Positions 8,787 through 17,535 of a stretch of DNA of 64,000 nt are shown here, piece after piece. Source of the DNA: Rhodococcus opacus B4 (GTDB lineage: Bacteria; Actinomycetota; Actinomycetes; Mycobacteriales; Mycobacteriaceae); assembly GCF_000010805.1 (NCBI RefSeq), contig NC_012523.1, positions 1 to 64,000 of the forward strand. Direction: 5' to 3'. Numbering within the stretch: the first letter of the stretch is position 1; every line of letters begins with the position of its first letter. The notes below the pieces were generated by a model. It saw only the letters and a program-made list of their open reading frames with translations. It did no database searches and was not told the DNA's origin. The position numbers and the translations under genes were made by a program.

Positions 8787-10753
8787 GCGGCCGCCCGCAC
8801 GGCTGAATTGATCTGAGACACCACGGCTCGGGCGGTGGGGTAGTCAGCCCTTCCGTTCGATCGGGTGGGGAACCTGCCGTAGCGGACTCGGGCAGGGGCC
8901 GAAATCGGTAGCGCCAGCATTCCGGTCGAGGTAGTCCGACGTGCCCCGCTCTTTTTACCCCGCGCGGCGCGCCACAGGTGCTCTTCGTTCCACCAGGTAA
9001 ACAGCTCTCGGTCTACTAGGTGTCGTGCGGCGCGGCGGGCGTTGATTCCGGCAACTCCCCGGGTCTGTGCGACGGTCTCGAGCGTCCGGAGCAACTGCTC
9101 GCCCGTGGCCTCTGAGGTGAGCAGTCCTGCCGAGTGCAAGCGCGTCAGTGCTCGTTCGATGTACTCGGTGCCGTAACCAGTCTTCTCCGACAAGCCGGTC
9201 AGGCTATCGACCCCAGATCGGTAGAACCAGTGGACGCGTGCGGTTGCAGCGCCGAGGCCGCCGGACCGGGGGGGACTCCATAGATCGTGGGCGTGATGGG
9301 TGAGGAGCGTAAGCCCGGGCCCAGAAGCGGGGGCGGGTTCCCCTTGTGTTGCATGAGAAGTAATCTCTACGCCCACATCAGGCGGCAGGTTGAGGGTCCA
9401 CCGTGCAGCTCGCGTCCCCGCGCTTGGAGTGGCAAGCGTGACCCAGCCTTCCCGTGCCAGCAAACGAAGCCTGCGCGAGACCGTGGACGCGTCGAGAGCG
9501 CAGGTCTGTCCCAGGCGGCGGCAATCGATGTCGAGGACCCGAGTCCGGGCGGTGCGCGCTAGCGCGGTCAGTGCGTGCAGGATCCGCTCGTCACTTGCTC
9601 CTCCTCGCCGGCCCCAGTGCGCTGTTGTCGCTGCGAGGGCATGTTCGATGGTGTCGAGGTCGTCGTCGATCGGTTCACGGGGTGCCTGGCCGGGGTCAGC
9701 GGTGAAGGTCGCGGCTCGGGCGAGGGCGCGGGACCATTGGCGTTCTGTGTCGTCGCGGCCGCGGGCCGCGTCCTCACGAAGCCGAATCAGACCTGGGGCG
9801 GTGGCAACGGCGGCGCGGGCGTCGTCGAGTGTGTGTCCGGCGCGGGCCATGGAAAGAAGGATGGTGTACGCGAGGGCACTTCGGTCCGCCCCCTTCGACG
9901 GCACCGTCGCGAGCAAAGCCGCAGTTCGGTGGGGTAGCGGCCGCCGGGGTCGGTCGAGTCTCGGACCCGCCGCATCCTCAATGATCCGCGGCCGTCGATG
10001 TTCTTCGGGCGGTGTAGCGGGCTCGACATGGGGGTGCCGCGCGAGGAGCCAATTGACGACTTCCGGCGTCGTCCCGCGGCTGACGCGCTCGAGAGCCTGC
10101 TGCAGCTCGGCGCCGGCCAGGTGGGGAACGGACCGTCCACCGTTGCGGTGTGGTGCCCCTGGAGGCCGCACAACCCCCTTATCGGGGTTTCTCAGGGGGG
10201 ATTTGTCGAAGGTTGGGTAGTGCTGAACGAGCACGCGGTTGAGTTCGCCGACCGCGGCCGGGTCGGCACCGTCCTCGCCAAGTCGGATCCAGATGTGTTG
10301 GCCGCCCGTCGGCCCGGAGTGCGCACGCAGGAACTGGACACCCAAGTCGTCGAGGTGTGCGGCGAGGCGGTCCGAATCGGCACGAGCCTGATCGGCGCCA
10401 AAACGGGAGGTGTCGAAGTCGAACACGAGAAGCCGAAAGCGGTGATCTGAGCTGGCGAGATAGACCGCCCAGGGAAATTCCGGCTGCTGCAGGGGCATGG
10501 AGATAGAGGCGTCGTACTTGTGTTTTCGGTCCGGGTCGACGCGAACGCGCCGCCGCGGCGACCACACGCGAGTGCACGTGTTGTAGAGCAGTTGTGTGCT
10601 ATCTGGGTCACCACTTGGCGGGGTGACACGCGCATGAGTTATTAGACCTGCATCAGGGCGTGAGATACCCTGGGCTCTGTCCACGAGACAGTCCCTCCGG
10701 GGATAAGCAGTACAGAGAATCGAGCGGCTAACTCTTTTCTCAACCAACTTCAA
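8783..10753 (-). CDS. plasmid replication protein with AEP primase-polymerase domain and winged helix
   Basis: The frame encodes up to 656 residues from a TTG at 10753; a shorter start at ATG 10498 (residue 86) would still include the whole catalytic domain. The motif DFD (112-114, in LLVFDFDTSRFG) and the motif GGQHIWIRL (150-158) match motifs I and II of archaeo-eukaryotic primase (AEP) replicases found in actinobacterial and archaeal plasmid Rep proteins. Around 415-455 a winged-helix segment (LDASTVSRRLRLLAREGWV) could bind the origin. The inferred role is initiation and priming of plasmid replication. The true start is uncertain because the upstream part looks poorly conserved. Confidence 0.78.
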   Translation of the reverse strand: MKLVEKRVSRSILCTAYPRRDCLVDRAQGISRPDAGLITHARVTPPSGDPDSTQLLYNTCTRVWSPRRRVRVDPDRKHKYDASISMPLQQPEFPWAVYLASSDHRFRLLVFDFDTSRFGADQARADSDRLAAHLDDLGVQFLRAHSGPTGGQHIWIRLGEDGADPAAVGELNRVLVQHYPTFDKSPLRNPDKGVVRPPGAPHRNGGRSVPHLAGAELQQALERVSRGTTPEVVNWLLARHPHVEPATPPEEHRRPRIIEDAAGPRLDRPRRPLPHRTAALLATVPSKGADRSALAYTILLSMARAGHTLDDARAAVATAPGLIRLREDAARGRDDTERQWSRALARAATFTADPGQAPREPIDDDLDTIEHALAATTAHWGRRGGASDERILHALTALARTARTRVLDIDCRRLGQTCALDASTVSRRLRLLAREGWVTLATPSAGTRAARWTLNLPPDVGVEITSHATQGEPAPASGPGLTLLTHHAHDLWSPPRSGGLGAATARVHWFYRSGVDSLTGLSEKTGYGTEYIERALTRLHSAGLLTSEATGEQLLRTLETVAQTRGVAGINARRAARHLVDRELFTWWNEEHLWRAARGKKSGARRTTSTGMLALPISAPARVRYGRFPTRSNGRADYPTARAVVSQINSAVRAAA

Positions 10754-10763
10754 AGACCCAATG

Positions 10764-10793
10764 CCCTCGGCCCTGCCCGGTCGGGGGTTTTTT
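10764..10793 (+). terminator. intrinsic terminator on the plus strand, antisense to the rep leader
   Basis: CCCTCGG (10764-10770) can pair with TCGGGGG (10781-10787, with G-U pairs), directly followed by six T. It would end a rightward transcript, yet no rightward gene precedes it; the sequence lies just upstream of rep on the opposite strand. An antisense RNA is discussed in findings. Confidence 0.5.
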
Positions 10794-10859
10794 GGTTAGT
10801 TGGTGTGATGCACTACGTAATGTGTGTTCGTTTGTGCAGCCTCAAGGCCGCCATCGCGT

Positions 10860-11057
10860 TCACGCGGAAAGTTTCAGCACCTCCTGGTTGGTCTCCTGAA
10901 CGAGCTGGGTATGGCCGGTAGCGGCTGCGAGAAGATCTGCCAGGAATTGGCTCATGTTCACGCCCGCTGCCATCCGCCTACGTTCGAGTTCCTCGAACAC
11001 CACGTCAGGGACTCTGCTGGTTACGCGAGTTCGGTCTCCCTTGTATGGGTTTCCCAT
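10860..11057 (-). CDS. small ribbon-helix-helix DNA-binding protein
   Basis: The ATG at 11057 follows a strong site (GGAAGGAGAAGG) and gives 65 residues; a longer open frame upstream has no such site. The sequence shows a basic strand (RTRVTSRVPDVVFEELERRR) and a second helix (MSQFLADLLAAATG), the RHH plan of CopG/Arc repressors. It sits 106 bases upstream of rep on the same strand, so copy-number control of rep is the natural inference. No toxin partner is adjacent. Confidence 0.72.
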   Translation of the reverse strand: MGNPYKGDRTRVTSRVPDVVFEELERRRMAAGVNMSQFLADLLAAATGHTQLVQETNQEVLKLSA

Positions 11058-11202
11058 ACCCTTCTCCTTCCCTGACCCCGACCGTCCACATCGGACTCCA
11101 ATCTGCAGCACCAAACCTGTCACAAGTTGGACCGATAACGATGAAGACACGCCGTCGAACGCTCTCAGAGATGAAGAATCCGTGCTTTAGTTGCGTGATT
11201 AT

Positions 11203-11697
11203 TTATAGGTTCTTCGCGCGTGTCTCTCGATGTTCATGACCGCGCTTCCATGCCTCTGCAACGATCCGCTTATCGACCCCGTAGAGCTCGGCAATCTTGG
11301 GCACAAGGTCATCGCGGACAGGCTTTACCCCGTTCTCGACCTCGGCCAACGTAGTGGCCCCGATTCCGAGCCGGGCGGCTGCGTTTCGTTGATTCAGCGC
11401 TGCCCGCACTCGAAGGTCGCTCATTCTGAGCTTGCCCGCCGGGATCGGCACGAGCACAGCGATTGATGTATCTAGGGCTTCGGCAAGAAGGCCAAGCATT
11501 TCCGGTGCCGGCCTTGACCGTCCAGTTTCCCAGGTCGAGACTGCCTGACGAGTTGTACCGATTCGGGCCGCGAGATCGTCCGGCGTGAGCCGCGCCTTCA
11601 CTCGCTGTTCGCGGAGCTTGTCACCCCGGAATCCTCTGACTCCGCTGCGAGGCACTTCATCAACTCCCGGGGTCCGACCACTGCTGTATCCGACCAT
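11203..11697 (-). CDS. regulator with two XRE-type helix-turn-helix domains
   Basis: A 164-residue protein with two Cro/C1-like domains: one at about 27-80 (LTPDDLAARIGTTRQAVSTWE, a textbook HTH) and a second, weaker one at about 90-145 (LNQRNAAARLGIGATTLAEVE). The ATG at 1697 bases past 10000, that is 11697, follows GGGAAGG. Such double-domain regulators usually bind operators near their own promoter; the near-identical AGTTGCGTG words at 11189 and 11741, on either side of the gene, are candidates. It is the first leftward gene of the replication region and probably regulates it. Confidence 0.8.
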   Translation of the reverse strand: MVGYSSGRTPGVDEVPRSGVRGFRGDKLREQRVKARLTPDDLAARIGTTRQAVSTWETGRSRPAPEMLGLLAEALDTSIAVLVPIPAGKLRMSDLRVRAALNQRNAAARLGIGATTLAEVENGVKPVRDDLVPKIAELYGVDKRIVAEAWKRGHEHRETRAKNL

Positions 11698-12688
11698 TGT
11701 TGCCCTTCCCGGAGTGCCATCATGCGCTAGCGCGTTTTATAGTTGCGTGTTATTGTTGCGCTAATCTTAGCTGCTTCTAGCGGACTCGCTCAGGAAGGGG
11801 CGTGAATGAAAAGCGTGAATAGGTTGCGCACAGAAGCTGCCGCGGTTTACGATCCTTTCGCGCGCCCCACCGGGGAGTCCTGCGGCCTTGTACACGTCGG
11901 GTCCGCTTGTAGCGCAAAAGGTGCTGCACACCGTCTATTTGGTGTGCCCTTTGGACTCTCAGGGGCGATCGTGTCGGAAGCAACTAACACATGGTGTGGC
12001 TCGCGTAGAGCCGCACCATCGCGTGCTTCTGACCACACTTTCCAGGTCACCACCGCGGCGACCAGCGGTTCGACTCGACGAGTTTCTGAAGTCGAATTGG
12101 CTCAGGCTCATTCGCTCCGGGCCAACCTCCGAATCCCCAAGACTTCCACTGTGCGGTTGAACTTCTGCCCAAGTCACCGCTCAGTGGTCTCACTTCGCAG
12201 CTCGTGGCTCGCACGCGGGCCAACTTGTGCTGCGCAGAAAACCCCAGGTGCGGTGATGATTGGCGTCCTCGCCCGCACCTGGGGTTCTACTCCCCACAGC
12301 GTTTCAACGCGTAAACGTCCACGCCGCAGGATCTCGGATCCCCGCGGGCCATTTCTGTACCCAGTTGGAGGCTCCGATGTCTTTGGGTGCCCAGATCCAC
12401 CCGACCACTAATCGTACCGCTGCCCCGTTTTCGTTACAGGCGGATTCCAGCGAGTCCGTTCCTCACGTTCCGATCTCGATGAATGAGTCCGGGCGGCCAC
12501 TTGGCGTCGTCGCACATTGCGCTGGTCGGGCACCTGGTCACAGGTGCTACAGCATCGGCCTTCCTGGGTTTTCGACCTGTCCCGCGGGCCACTCATTAGT
12601 GCCGTATTCGTCACCCTGGGTCGGCGTTCAGCCCGTCGTCTAGATCACTGACAGACTTCAATTCGATTCTCCATTAAGGATTTTCGCG
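11698..12688. other. 1 kb without a convincing gene between the replication region and the transfer operon
   Basis: Open frames exist on both strands, but none has a ribosome site together with plausible protein composition. The stretch holds an AT-rich promoter-like patch (11730-11770), a 14-bp perfect inverted repeat (12240-12286), and a smaller dyad GCACCTG/CAGGTGC (12530-12547). It may contain the divergent promoters of the regulator and the transfer operon, an origin, or a small RNA; the sequence does not decide. Confidence 0.4.
12240..12286 (-). terminator. perfect 14-bp hairpin, terminator-like on the minus strand
   Basis: AACCCCAGGTGCGG (12240-12253) pairs perfectly with 12273-12286 around a 19-base loop. 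On the minus strand the stem ends in GGGGTTTTCT, so it could stop leftward transcription; on the plus strand there is no T-run. No gene is visible in front of it. Confidence 0.45.
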
Positions 12689-12757
12689 ATGTTTCTCGTC
12701 TTTCTGATCACCTTGCTCTTCGGTCTCGGCGGGGCCTTCCCTGGCTGGCCTGCCTGA
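12689..12757 (+). CDS. 22-residue hydrophobic small ORF at the head of the transfer operon
   Basis: ATG at 12689 follows AAGGA with 8-base spacing and encodes a very hydrophobic peptide beginning MFLVFLITLLFGLGG and ending PGWPA. One membrane span would fit. It is the first ribosome-site-supported ORF before the 20 kb transfer operon. It could be a leader peptide or a small membrane subunit; short length makes it uncertain. Confidence 0.4.
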   Translation: MFLVFLITLLFGLGGAFPGWPA

Positions 12758-12909
12758 CCGTTCGCCCCACGGCCGGTGGAGGGTCAGTCAGCCTCCTGCC
12801 CAGGTCTCCAAAGTTGTTGTCATTCACATATTTCCGATTCGCCTTCGGCACCTGCGGTTGCACAGAGGTGCACCGCAACGGCGTTTCCTTCGAGAGAAAG
12901 CGAGTAGTG

Positions 12910-14214
12910 ATGAGTAGATCAGGTGGGGGCCGGCATCGTCGGCGGGCGGAGCGGGCCGCGGTGTGGTGCGCGGTTCCTGTGGCGTTGTGCGTGGCGTGTG
13001 CGGGTGTGGCGCAGGCTGCTCCGTCGCAGCCGGGCACCGGTGGTGGCAGTCAGCCGGGGACCGGTGGTGGGAGCCAGCCCGGAACGTCTGCCCCGGCTCC
13101 GGAGCAGTCACGGGATTACCTGCCTGGGTACACGCCGTCGCCGAATGTGCAGAACTCGGAGTGGCGGCAGTACTCGGATTGGGAGACCGGGTATCAGCAG
13201 CCCCAGTACGAGGCACCGCAGTACGCGCAGTGGTCGTCTCCGCAGACCACCGACTACGACGCGGCGCCCTCGTATCAGCAGGCGTACGTCGAAGAACCGA
13301 CCCAGTCGGCTCCGTCGGTCGTCGAACCTGAGCCCGTCCCGGCTCCGCCGATGGTCGAGCGAAAGGGGATCGCGCCGGTCGAGGCACCGGAGGGGTACAT
13401 CTTCACCGGTGCCGGATTGCTCGAGCAGCCGGATTGGATGCCGGATGAGGACCGGGACCGGATCACGAACACGATCGCGGCAGTGCAGGCCGACGCCGGA
13501 AATGCGCTGACCGACGCCGGCGTGAACGCACCACAGGCGGACCGGATCACCGGCGGTGCGATCGGTGGCGGCCTGCTCGGCGCGGGAATCGTCGGTACCG
13601 GCCTGGCTGTGCCTGCCGCCGCGCTCGGTGCCGGTATCGGCGCAGGTATCGGTGCAGGTATCGGTGCGGCTGTGACCGCTCCGACCGGCGGATGGGGCGT
13701 CGGCCCGGGTGCGGCGATCGGCGCCGGTACCGGGGCGGTCGTCCTCGGTGCACCCGCTTTCGTGCTGGGCGCCGGGTTGGGTGGTGTCGGCGGCGCGGTG
13801 GCTGGTGCCACCGTTTTCGGCGGCCAGGACGTGACTGTTCAGGAGCCCGCCCCTGAACCGGCACCCGAAGCCACTCCGGAGCCCCTGTGGACACCCCCGG
13901 TGGTCGATACCGCGGCGGTGTCGGCTCAGACCTCCGCTGTTGTCGAGCAGGTTCAGGCCGTTCCCGGTGGCAGCGAAGTTGTCGAGCAGGCTCGGGATTT
14001 CGCGGCCTTGGCACCGGCGTACGTCGAGCAGGCGACTCCGCGAGTTGATGCGTCAGCTGCCCTGGTCCGTGACGCGGCGCTGACGCAGCCGGGCGGAGAC
14101 CAGGTCGTCGCCTCGGTGGAATCGGCCGGGACGAACGCGGCGGCCGCGGCCGCACCGGTGATCGAGCAGGCGGCCGCGTTCGCTGGCGCCGTCGTCAACG
14201 GCCTGAACGCCTGA
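12910..14214 (+). CDS. secreted Pro/Gln-rich protein with glycine-zipper-like core
   Basis: From ATG 12910 (GTG 12907 is an alternative) the product is 434 residues. A basic N-terminus and hydrophobic segment ending in AGVAQAAPS form a signal peptide. Then come Gly/Pro repeats (SQPGTGGG), a Tyr/Gln-rich stretch, and a hydrophobic Gly/Ala core at about 215-310 with tandem GIGA units, like membrane-inserting glycine zippers. It resembles rhodococcal and nocardial proteins described only as insoluble-domain secreted proteins. As first large gene of the transfer operon it may insert in the mycolate outer membrane; that is inference. Confidence 0.65.
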   Translation: MSRSGGGRHRRRAERAAVWCAVPVALCVACAGVAQAAPSQPGTGGGSQPGTGGGSQPGTSAPAPEQSRDYLPGYTPSPNVQNSEWRQYSDWETGYQQPQYEAPQYAQWSSPQTTDYDAAPSYQQAYVEEPTQSAPSVVEPEPVPAPPMVERKGIAPVEAPEGYIFTGAGLLEQPDWMPDEDRDRITNTIAAVQADAGNALTDAGVNAPQADRITGGAIGGGLLGAGIVGTGLAVPAAALGAGIGAGIGAGIGAAVTAPTGGWGVGPGAAIGAGTGAVVLGAPAFVLGAGLGGVGGAVAGATVFGGQDVTVQEPAPEPAPEATPEPLWTPPVVDTAAVSAQTSAVVEQVQAVPGGSEVVEQARDFAALAPAYVEQATPRVDASAALVRDAALTQPGGDQVVASVESAGTNAAAAAAPVIEQAAAFAGAVVNGLNA

Positions 14215-14227
14215 GCGGGGTGACCAC

Positions 14228-15784
14228 ATGAAACTACTTCCCCGGGTGGCCGCGGCAGCGGCAGTGGCTGTGATTGGGATCGGGTCGGCGGGAACGGCGT
14301 ATGCCGCGCCCGCCGGCCCGGCGAGCGAGCTGGTCGGGGACTCGTGCCCGGCGTTGTTCGCTCTCGGGATCCAGGGAACGGGGGAGTCGTCCCCGGACAC
14401 TCCGGCGACACTCGACACCGGCATGCTCTCGCAGGTCTTCATGCCAATGATGGTCAAGACCACCGATTCTGCGGGGGACACCCTCGCAGGCCGCGCCTAT
14501 GTGCCGTATCCGGCCGGGTTCGGTGGCGCGGTGCCCGGTGCGAATGTGCCGTATTCGCAGTCGGTGGAGGAGGGCCTGCAGAACCTCATCGACACCGCCG
14601 CAGAGGTCGCGCAGGCGTGCCCGAACACGGTGTTCACCGGGGCGGGATACTCCCAGGGCGCGCACGTGATGAGCATGTTCGCTAAGCGTGTCGGCGCCGG
14701 TGAGGGGCCGATTCCGGCGAACAAACTCGTCGGGGTGGCACTGTTCGGTGATCCGACGCGAGCACCGGGTTCGCCGTTGTTCCCCGGCGCCGCAGGCCAG
14801 ACGTCGCCGAAGCCCGCCCCGGGCACGACCGGCGCCCAGGTCGGGAAGATCTCGGCCCCGGCGCAGGCGACTCCCGAGGGCGGCGGTATCGGACCGACCG
14901 CGGACACCGCAGTTGCCTACGGGTCCCTCACCGGGCGTGTGGCGTCGATCTGCGAGCCGGGCGATCTCTCGTGTGATGCACCGGCGAACGCGCCGATCAT
15001 GCGGGCGGTGACCAATATCGCCGGTCAGAGCGAGCTCTCGTCGGGGGATCCGATTCAGTCGTTGACCTCGATCAGTGAGGCGTTGGCGCTGACGACGATC
15101 AAGACGGCAGTGCCGGTGATCAATGAGGACATCCAGGGCACCACGCTGGCGAACTTGTCGATCGACCCGAAGAAGTCGTTGTCGGAGCGGGTGGCGATCG
15201 CCTCCGACCCGCGCACGGAAATGCCGACCGCGCAGGAAGCGATCAGCGCGGTGTTGAAGGTCGGCACGATCGGGTTTAACGCCGTCAAGACGGTCGCGAA
15301 GGAAGTCCTCACTCCGGCGAACATCGCCCAGCTGGCCACGGTCGGTCTCGCGAATCCGGCTGCCGGCGTCGCGTTGTTCGCCACGAAGTTGGTGGGGGCG
15401 ATTCCGAAGCTCATGCCCCCTGCGACGACGTCGCGGCTCACTCGGCAGGCGTTCGACGTGGTCAAGGACAACATCAGCGACAACGCCGACCTGGTGTCGA
15501 CAACAGCGCTGACGAAGTACTGGAACACGGTGCGTGCGCACGGTTCCTACGGGTCGACGCCGGTGACCGCCACCGGGCAGTCCGCGGCGCAGTTCGTGGC
15601 CGAGTGGTTCGCTGCTCTCGCCAAGGATGTCGCGGCCGGAACCGACTCGTCGTCGGTGACGTCCACACCGCGGGTGACCTCGCAAACCACCACGGCTCCG
15701 CGAACCAGTTCGTCCACTACCCCCGCGTCGTCGGGGGCGACGAGTGCGCGTCCGACGTCGACCAGCCCGGTCGCTGCCGGATGA
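14228..15784 (+). CDS. secreted cutinase-family serine hydrolase of the transfer operon
   Basis: A 518-residue exported protein with a clear signal peptide (about 1-27, ending AYAAPAG). The fold signature GYSQGA (140-145) gives nucleophile S142; the Asp is probably in CEPGDLSCD, and a candidate His lies far downstream in VRAHGSYG. The usual His shortly after the Asp is not seen, because a large insertion (about 200 residues) separates them. Cutinase-like enzymes of mycolic-acid bacteria hydrolyse lipid esters. A Ser/Thr-rich tail follows. Its place in a conjugation operon suggests a role at the mycolate envelope. Confidence 0.78.
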   Translation: MKLLPRVAAAAAVAVIGIGSAGTAYAAPAGPASELVGDSCPALFALGIQGTGESSPDTPATLDTGMLSQVFMPMMVKTTDSAGDTLAGRAYVPYPAGFGGAVPGANVPYSQSVEEGLQNLIDTAAEVAQACPNTVFTGAGYSQGAHVMSMFAKRVGAGEGPIPANKLVGVALFGDPTRAPGSPLFPGAAGQTSPKPAPGTTGAQVGKISAPAQATPEGGGIGPTADTAVAYGSLTGRVASICEPGDLSCDAPANAPIMRAVTNIAGQSELSSGDPIQSLTSISEALALTTIKTAVPVINEDIQGTTLANLSIDPKKSLSERVAIASDPRTEMPTAQEAISAVLKVGTIGFNAVKTVAKEVLTPANIAQLATVGLANPAAGVALFATKLVGAIPKLMPPATTSRLTRQAFDVVKDNISDNADLVSTTALTKYWNTVRAHGSYGSTPVTATGQSAAQFVAEWFAALAKDVAAGTDSSSVTSTPRVTSQTTTAPRTSSSTTPASSGATSARPTSTSPVAAG

Positions 15785-15844
15785 CCGACCCGGTTCCCCG
15801 GACGGCCTCGTCCGGGGAACCGGATTCGCACAGAAAGGGATTCG

Positions 15845-16600
15845 ATGATGACAGATACCAACTTCCGCAGGCCTGATCCCACAGCTGGTGAGCTGACCCG
15901 CTGGTATCCGTCCTTCACCCCCGCCGCGGCCCTTGCGGACACCTCGCCCGTCGAGCACCCCGCCGAACACACCCCGGACCTACCCGTGGACCAGGCCCCG
16001 CCGGTGGCAGCGCCCGCACCGACACCTTCCGTGGCCGCGGCCACGCGGCACCGGATTTCCCCGCGCGCAGTCGCCGGACTCGGGTCCGCTGCCGCGACGG
16101 CTGCGGTCGCGGCGGGCCTGGGCGTGTGGGCGCTCGGTGGTGGGCAAGACAGCTCGCCTACCGCTGCTGCCGTGACCGCGCAGCCGACCACGGCTCCACT
16201 GACCTCAGCGGCCCCGCGCCCCTGGTGCGATCCGGCCGCAGCCGTGGACGGCGTGATCATCGGCAACGGCCCCGGTGGAACCGACTCCGGCCCCGCCGCG
16301 ATCCTCGCGTTCGACTTCGCCTACTACGTGCAGCGATCCGGAGAAGCGGCACGCGCCGTCGTCGCCCCCGACGCCGTCGGTGTCGAGCCCGCCAACCTGC
16401 TCCAGAGCGCCATCGACACCTACATTCCCGCCGGCGCGGAGCACTGCGTGACCATCCGCGCGGCCGAGCCGCAGCGATTCCTCGTCACGCTGCGCGAACG
16501 CCAGCCGAGCGGGGAAGAAGTCGCCTACACCCAGCAAGCCATCACCACACGAGTGGTCGATGGACGTCACGTGATCACGTCGATCGGAGAGGCATCATGA
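15845..16600 (+). CDS. single-pass membrane protein, VirB8/NTF2-like
   Basis: This 251-residue protein has a cytoplasmic Pro-rich N-terminus, one membrane span at about 74-96 (AVAGLGSAAATAAVAAGLGV) and an external domain of about 125 residues with alternating helix and strands (AAILAFDFAYYVQRSG, then paired strands near the end). That is the plan of VirB8/TcpC-type proteins, which have an NTF2-like fold. ATG codons at 15845 and 15848 follow AAAGGGA. It overlaps the next gene by four bases. Assignment to the VirB8 role is by layout, not by a diagnostic motif. Confidence 0.6.
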   Translation: MMTDTNFRRPDPTAGELTRWYPSFTPAAALADTSPVEHPAEHTPDLPVDQAPPVAAPAPTPSVAAATRHRISPRAVAGLGSAAATAAVAAGLGVWALGGGQDSSPTAAAVTAQPTTAPLTSAAPRPWCDPAAAVDGVIIGNGPGGTDSGPAAILAFDFAYYVQRSGEAARAVVAPDAVGVEPANLLQSAIDTYIPAGAEHCVTIRAAEPQRFLVTLRERQPSGEEVAYTQQAITTRVVDGRHVITSIGEAS

Positions 16601-17535
16601 GCACCGAACCCGAATGGATGCAATGGCTCAACCAGGAGCCGGAGCCCGAAACGGACCTGCCCCCGGCAGCGGTGGTGCCGCTGCGAGGGGCCGACAGCCC
16701 GGCCAGTTCGGCACCAGCCGAGCACCCGGCACCCGCACCCCGAGACCAGGACCCGCAGCGCGAGGCTGCGGACACACCGGTGTGGCCGCAGCCGCCGATA
16801 ACAGCTCCGCCGCTGGTACTGGTCACCGGCGTAGGCGGGGGAGCGGGAGCCACAACGACCGCTATCGGCATCGCCGGGGCATGGGCAACCCACGACGCCA
16901 GCTCCTCGGTGGCGGTGGTCGATCTCACCGTCACCGGAGGTGACCTGCGATCACGCGCGAGCATCGAGGACCTCGTCACCACGATCGACACGCTCATCGA
17001 ATCCGTGGAACCCGAGGCGCTGGTGAGCGACCTGCCCTTGTCGGCGGCGGGGGCCCGGGTCGTCGACCGCGGCGACAGTCGGTTCGACGACCCGGTCGTA
17101 CATCGGGTGCCTGACCTTCTGCGGTCTCACGTCGACACCGCGGTCTACGACCTGGGGGCGGATGCGCTTGGCAGCCGCGAGTGCGTCCGGCTGCGCGAAG
17201 ACGCGGATGCGGTGTTCGTACTGGTGGTGCAGGCCCGGGCGGATGCGTTCAACCGGCTGCGCGGCTACCTGGACCTGCTCGCTAACGCCGTCGGGGAGTC
17301 GGTGTTCGAGCACACCGTCGTAGTCATCTCGCACCAGAATTCCGCCGAACCGGATGTCGACCCGGCCGAGCTGGTCGGATATCTGTCGGGCCGGGTGCGC
17401 GCGACCCTCGAGGTGCCCTACGACCCGCATTTGGCCACCGGGTTGGAGATCGCTAGCTGGGAGCTTCGCGCCGCCACCGTCGGTGCCTACGACCGGATTC
17501 GGCGGGCGACAGCATCCGCCGAGGGTCGGCAGTGA
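16597..17535 (+). CDS. MinD/ParA-like protein with degenerate P-loop
   Basis: Starting at ATG 16597 (overlapping the previous stop) gives 312 residues. After an acidic, Pro-rich N-terminus, the segment VTGVGGGAGATTT corresponds to a ParA-type Walker A, but the two lysines of KGGxGKT are absent; VAVVDLTVTGGD matches the following strand and switch. The rest follows the MinD/CpaE fold. TadZ/CpaE proteins of pilus systems also have altered P-loops and localise secretion machines, so a positioning role in the transfer apparatus is plausible. It is immediately followed by a second protein of this kind. Confidence 0.65.
   Translation: MSTEPEWMQWLNQEPEPETDLPPAAVVPLRGADSPASSAPAEHPAPAPRDQDPQREAADTPVWPQPPITAPPLVLVTGVGGGAGATTTAIGIAGAWATHDASSSVAVVDLTVTGGDLRSRASIEDLVTTIDTLIESVEPEALVSDLPLSAAGARVVDRGDSRFDDPVVHRVPDLLRSHVDTAVYDLGADALGSRECVRLREDADAVFVLVVQARADAFNRLRGYLDLLANAVGESVFEHTVVVISHQNSAEPDVDPAELVGYLSGRVRATLEVPYDPHLATGLEIASWELRAATVGAYDRIRRATASAEGRQ

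Noticed and set aside
12240..12286. Inverted repeat as a tRNA acceptor or T-arm
   Set aside because: The stem is 14 bp with a 19-base loop and no cloverleaf can be drawn around it.
11806..12411. 201-codon rightward ORF in the 1 kb spacer
   Set aside because: No ribosome site, no domain-like composition, and it runs through a perfect inverted repeat.
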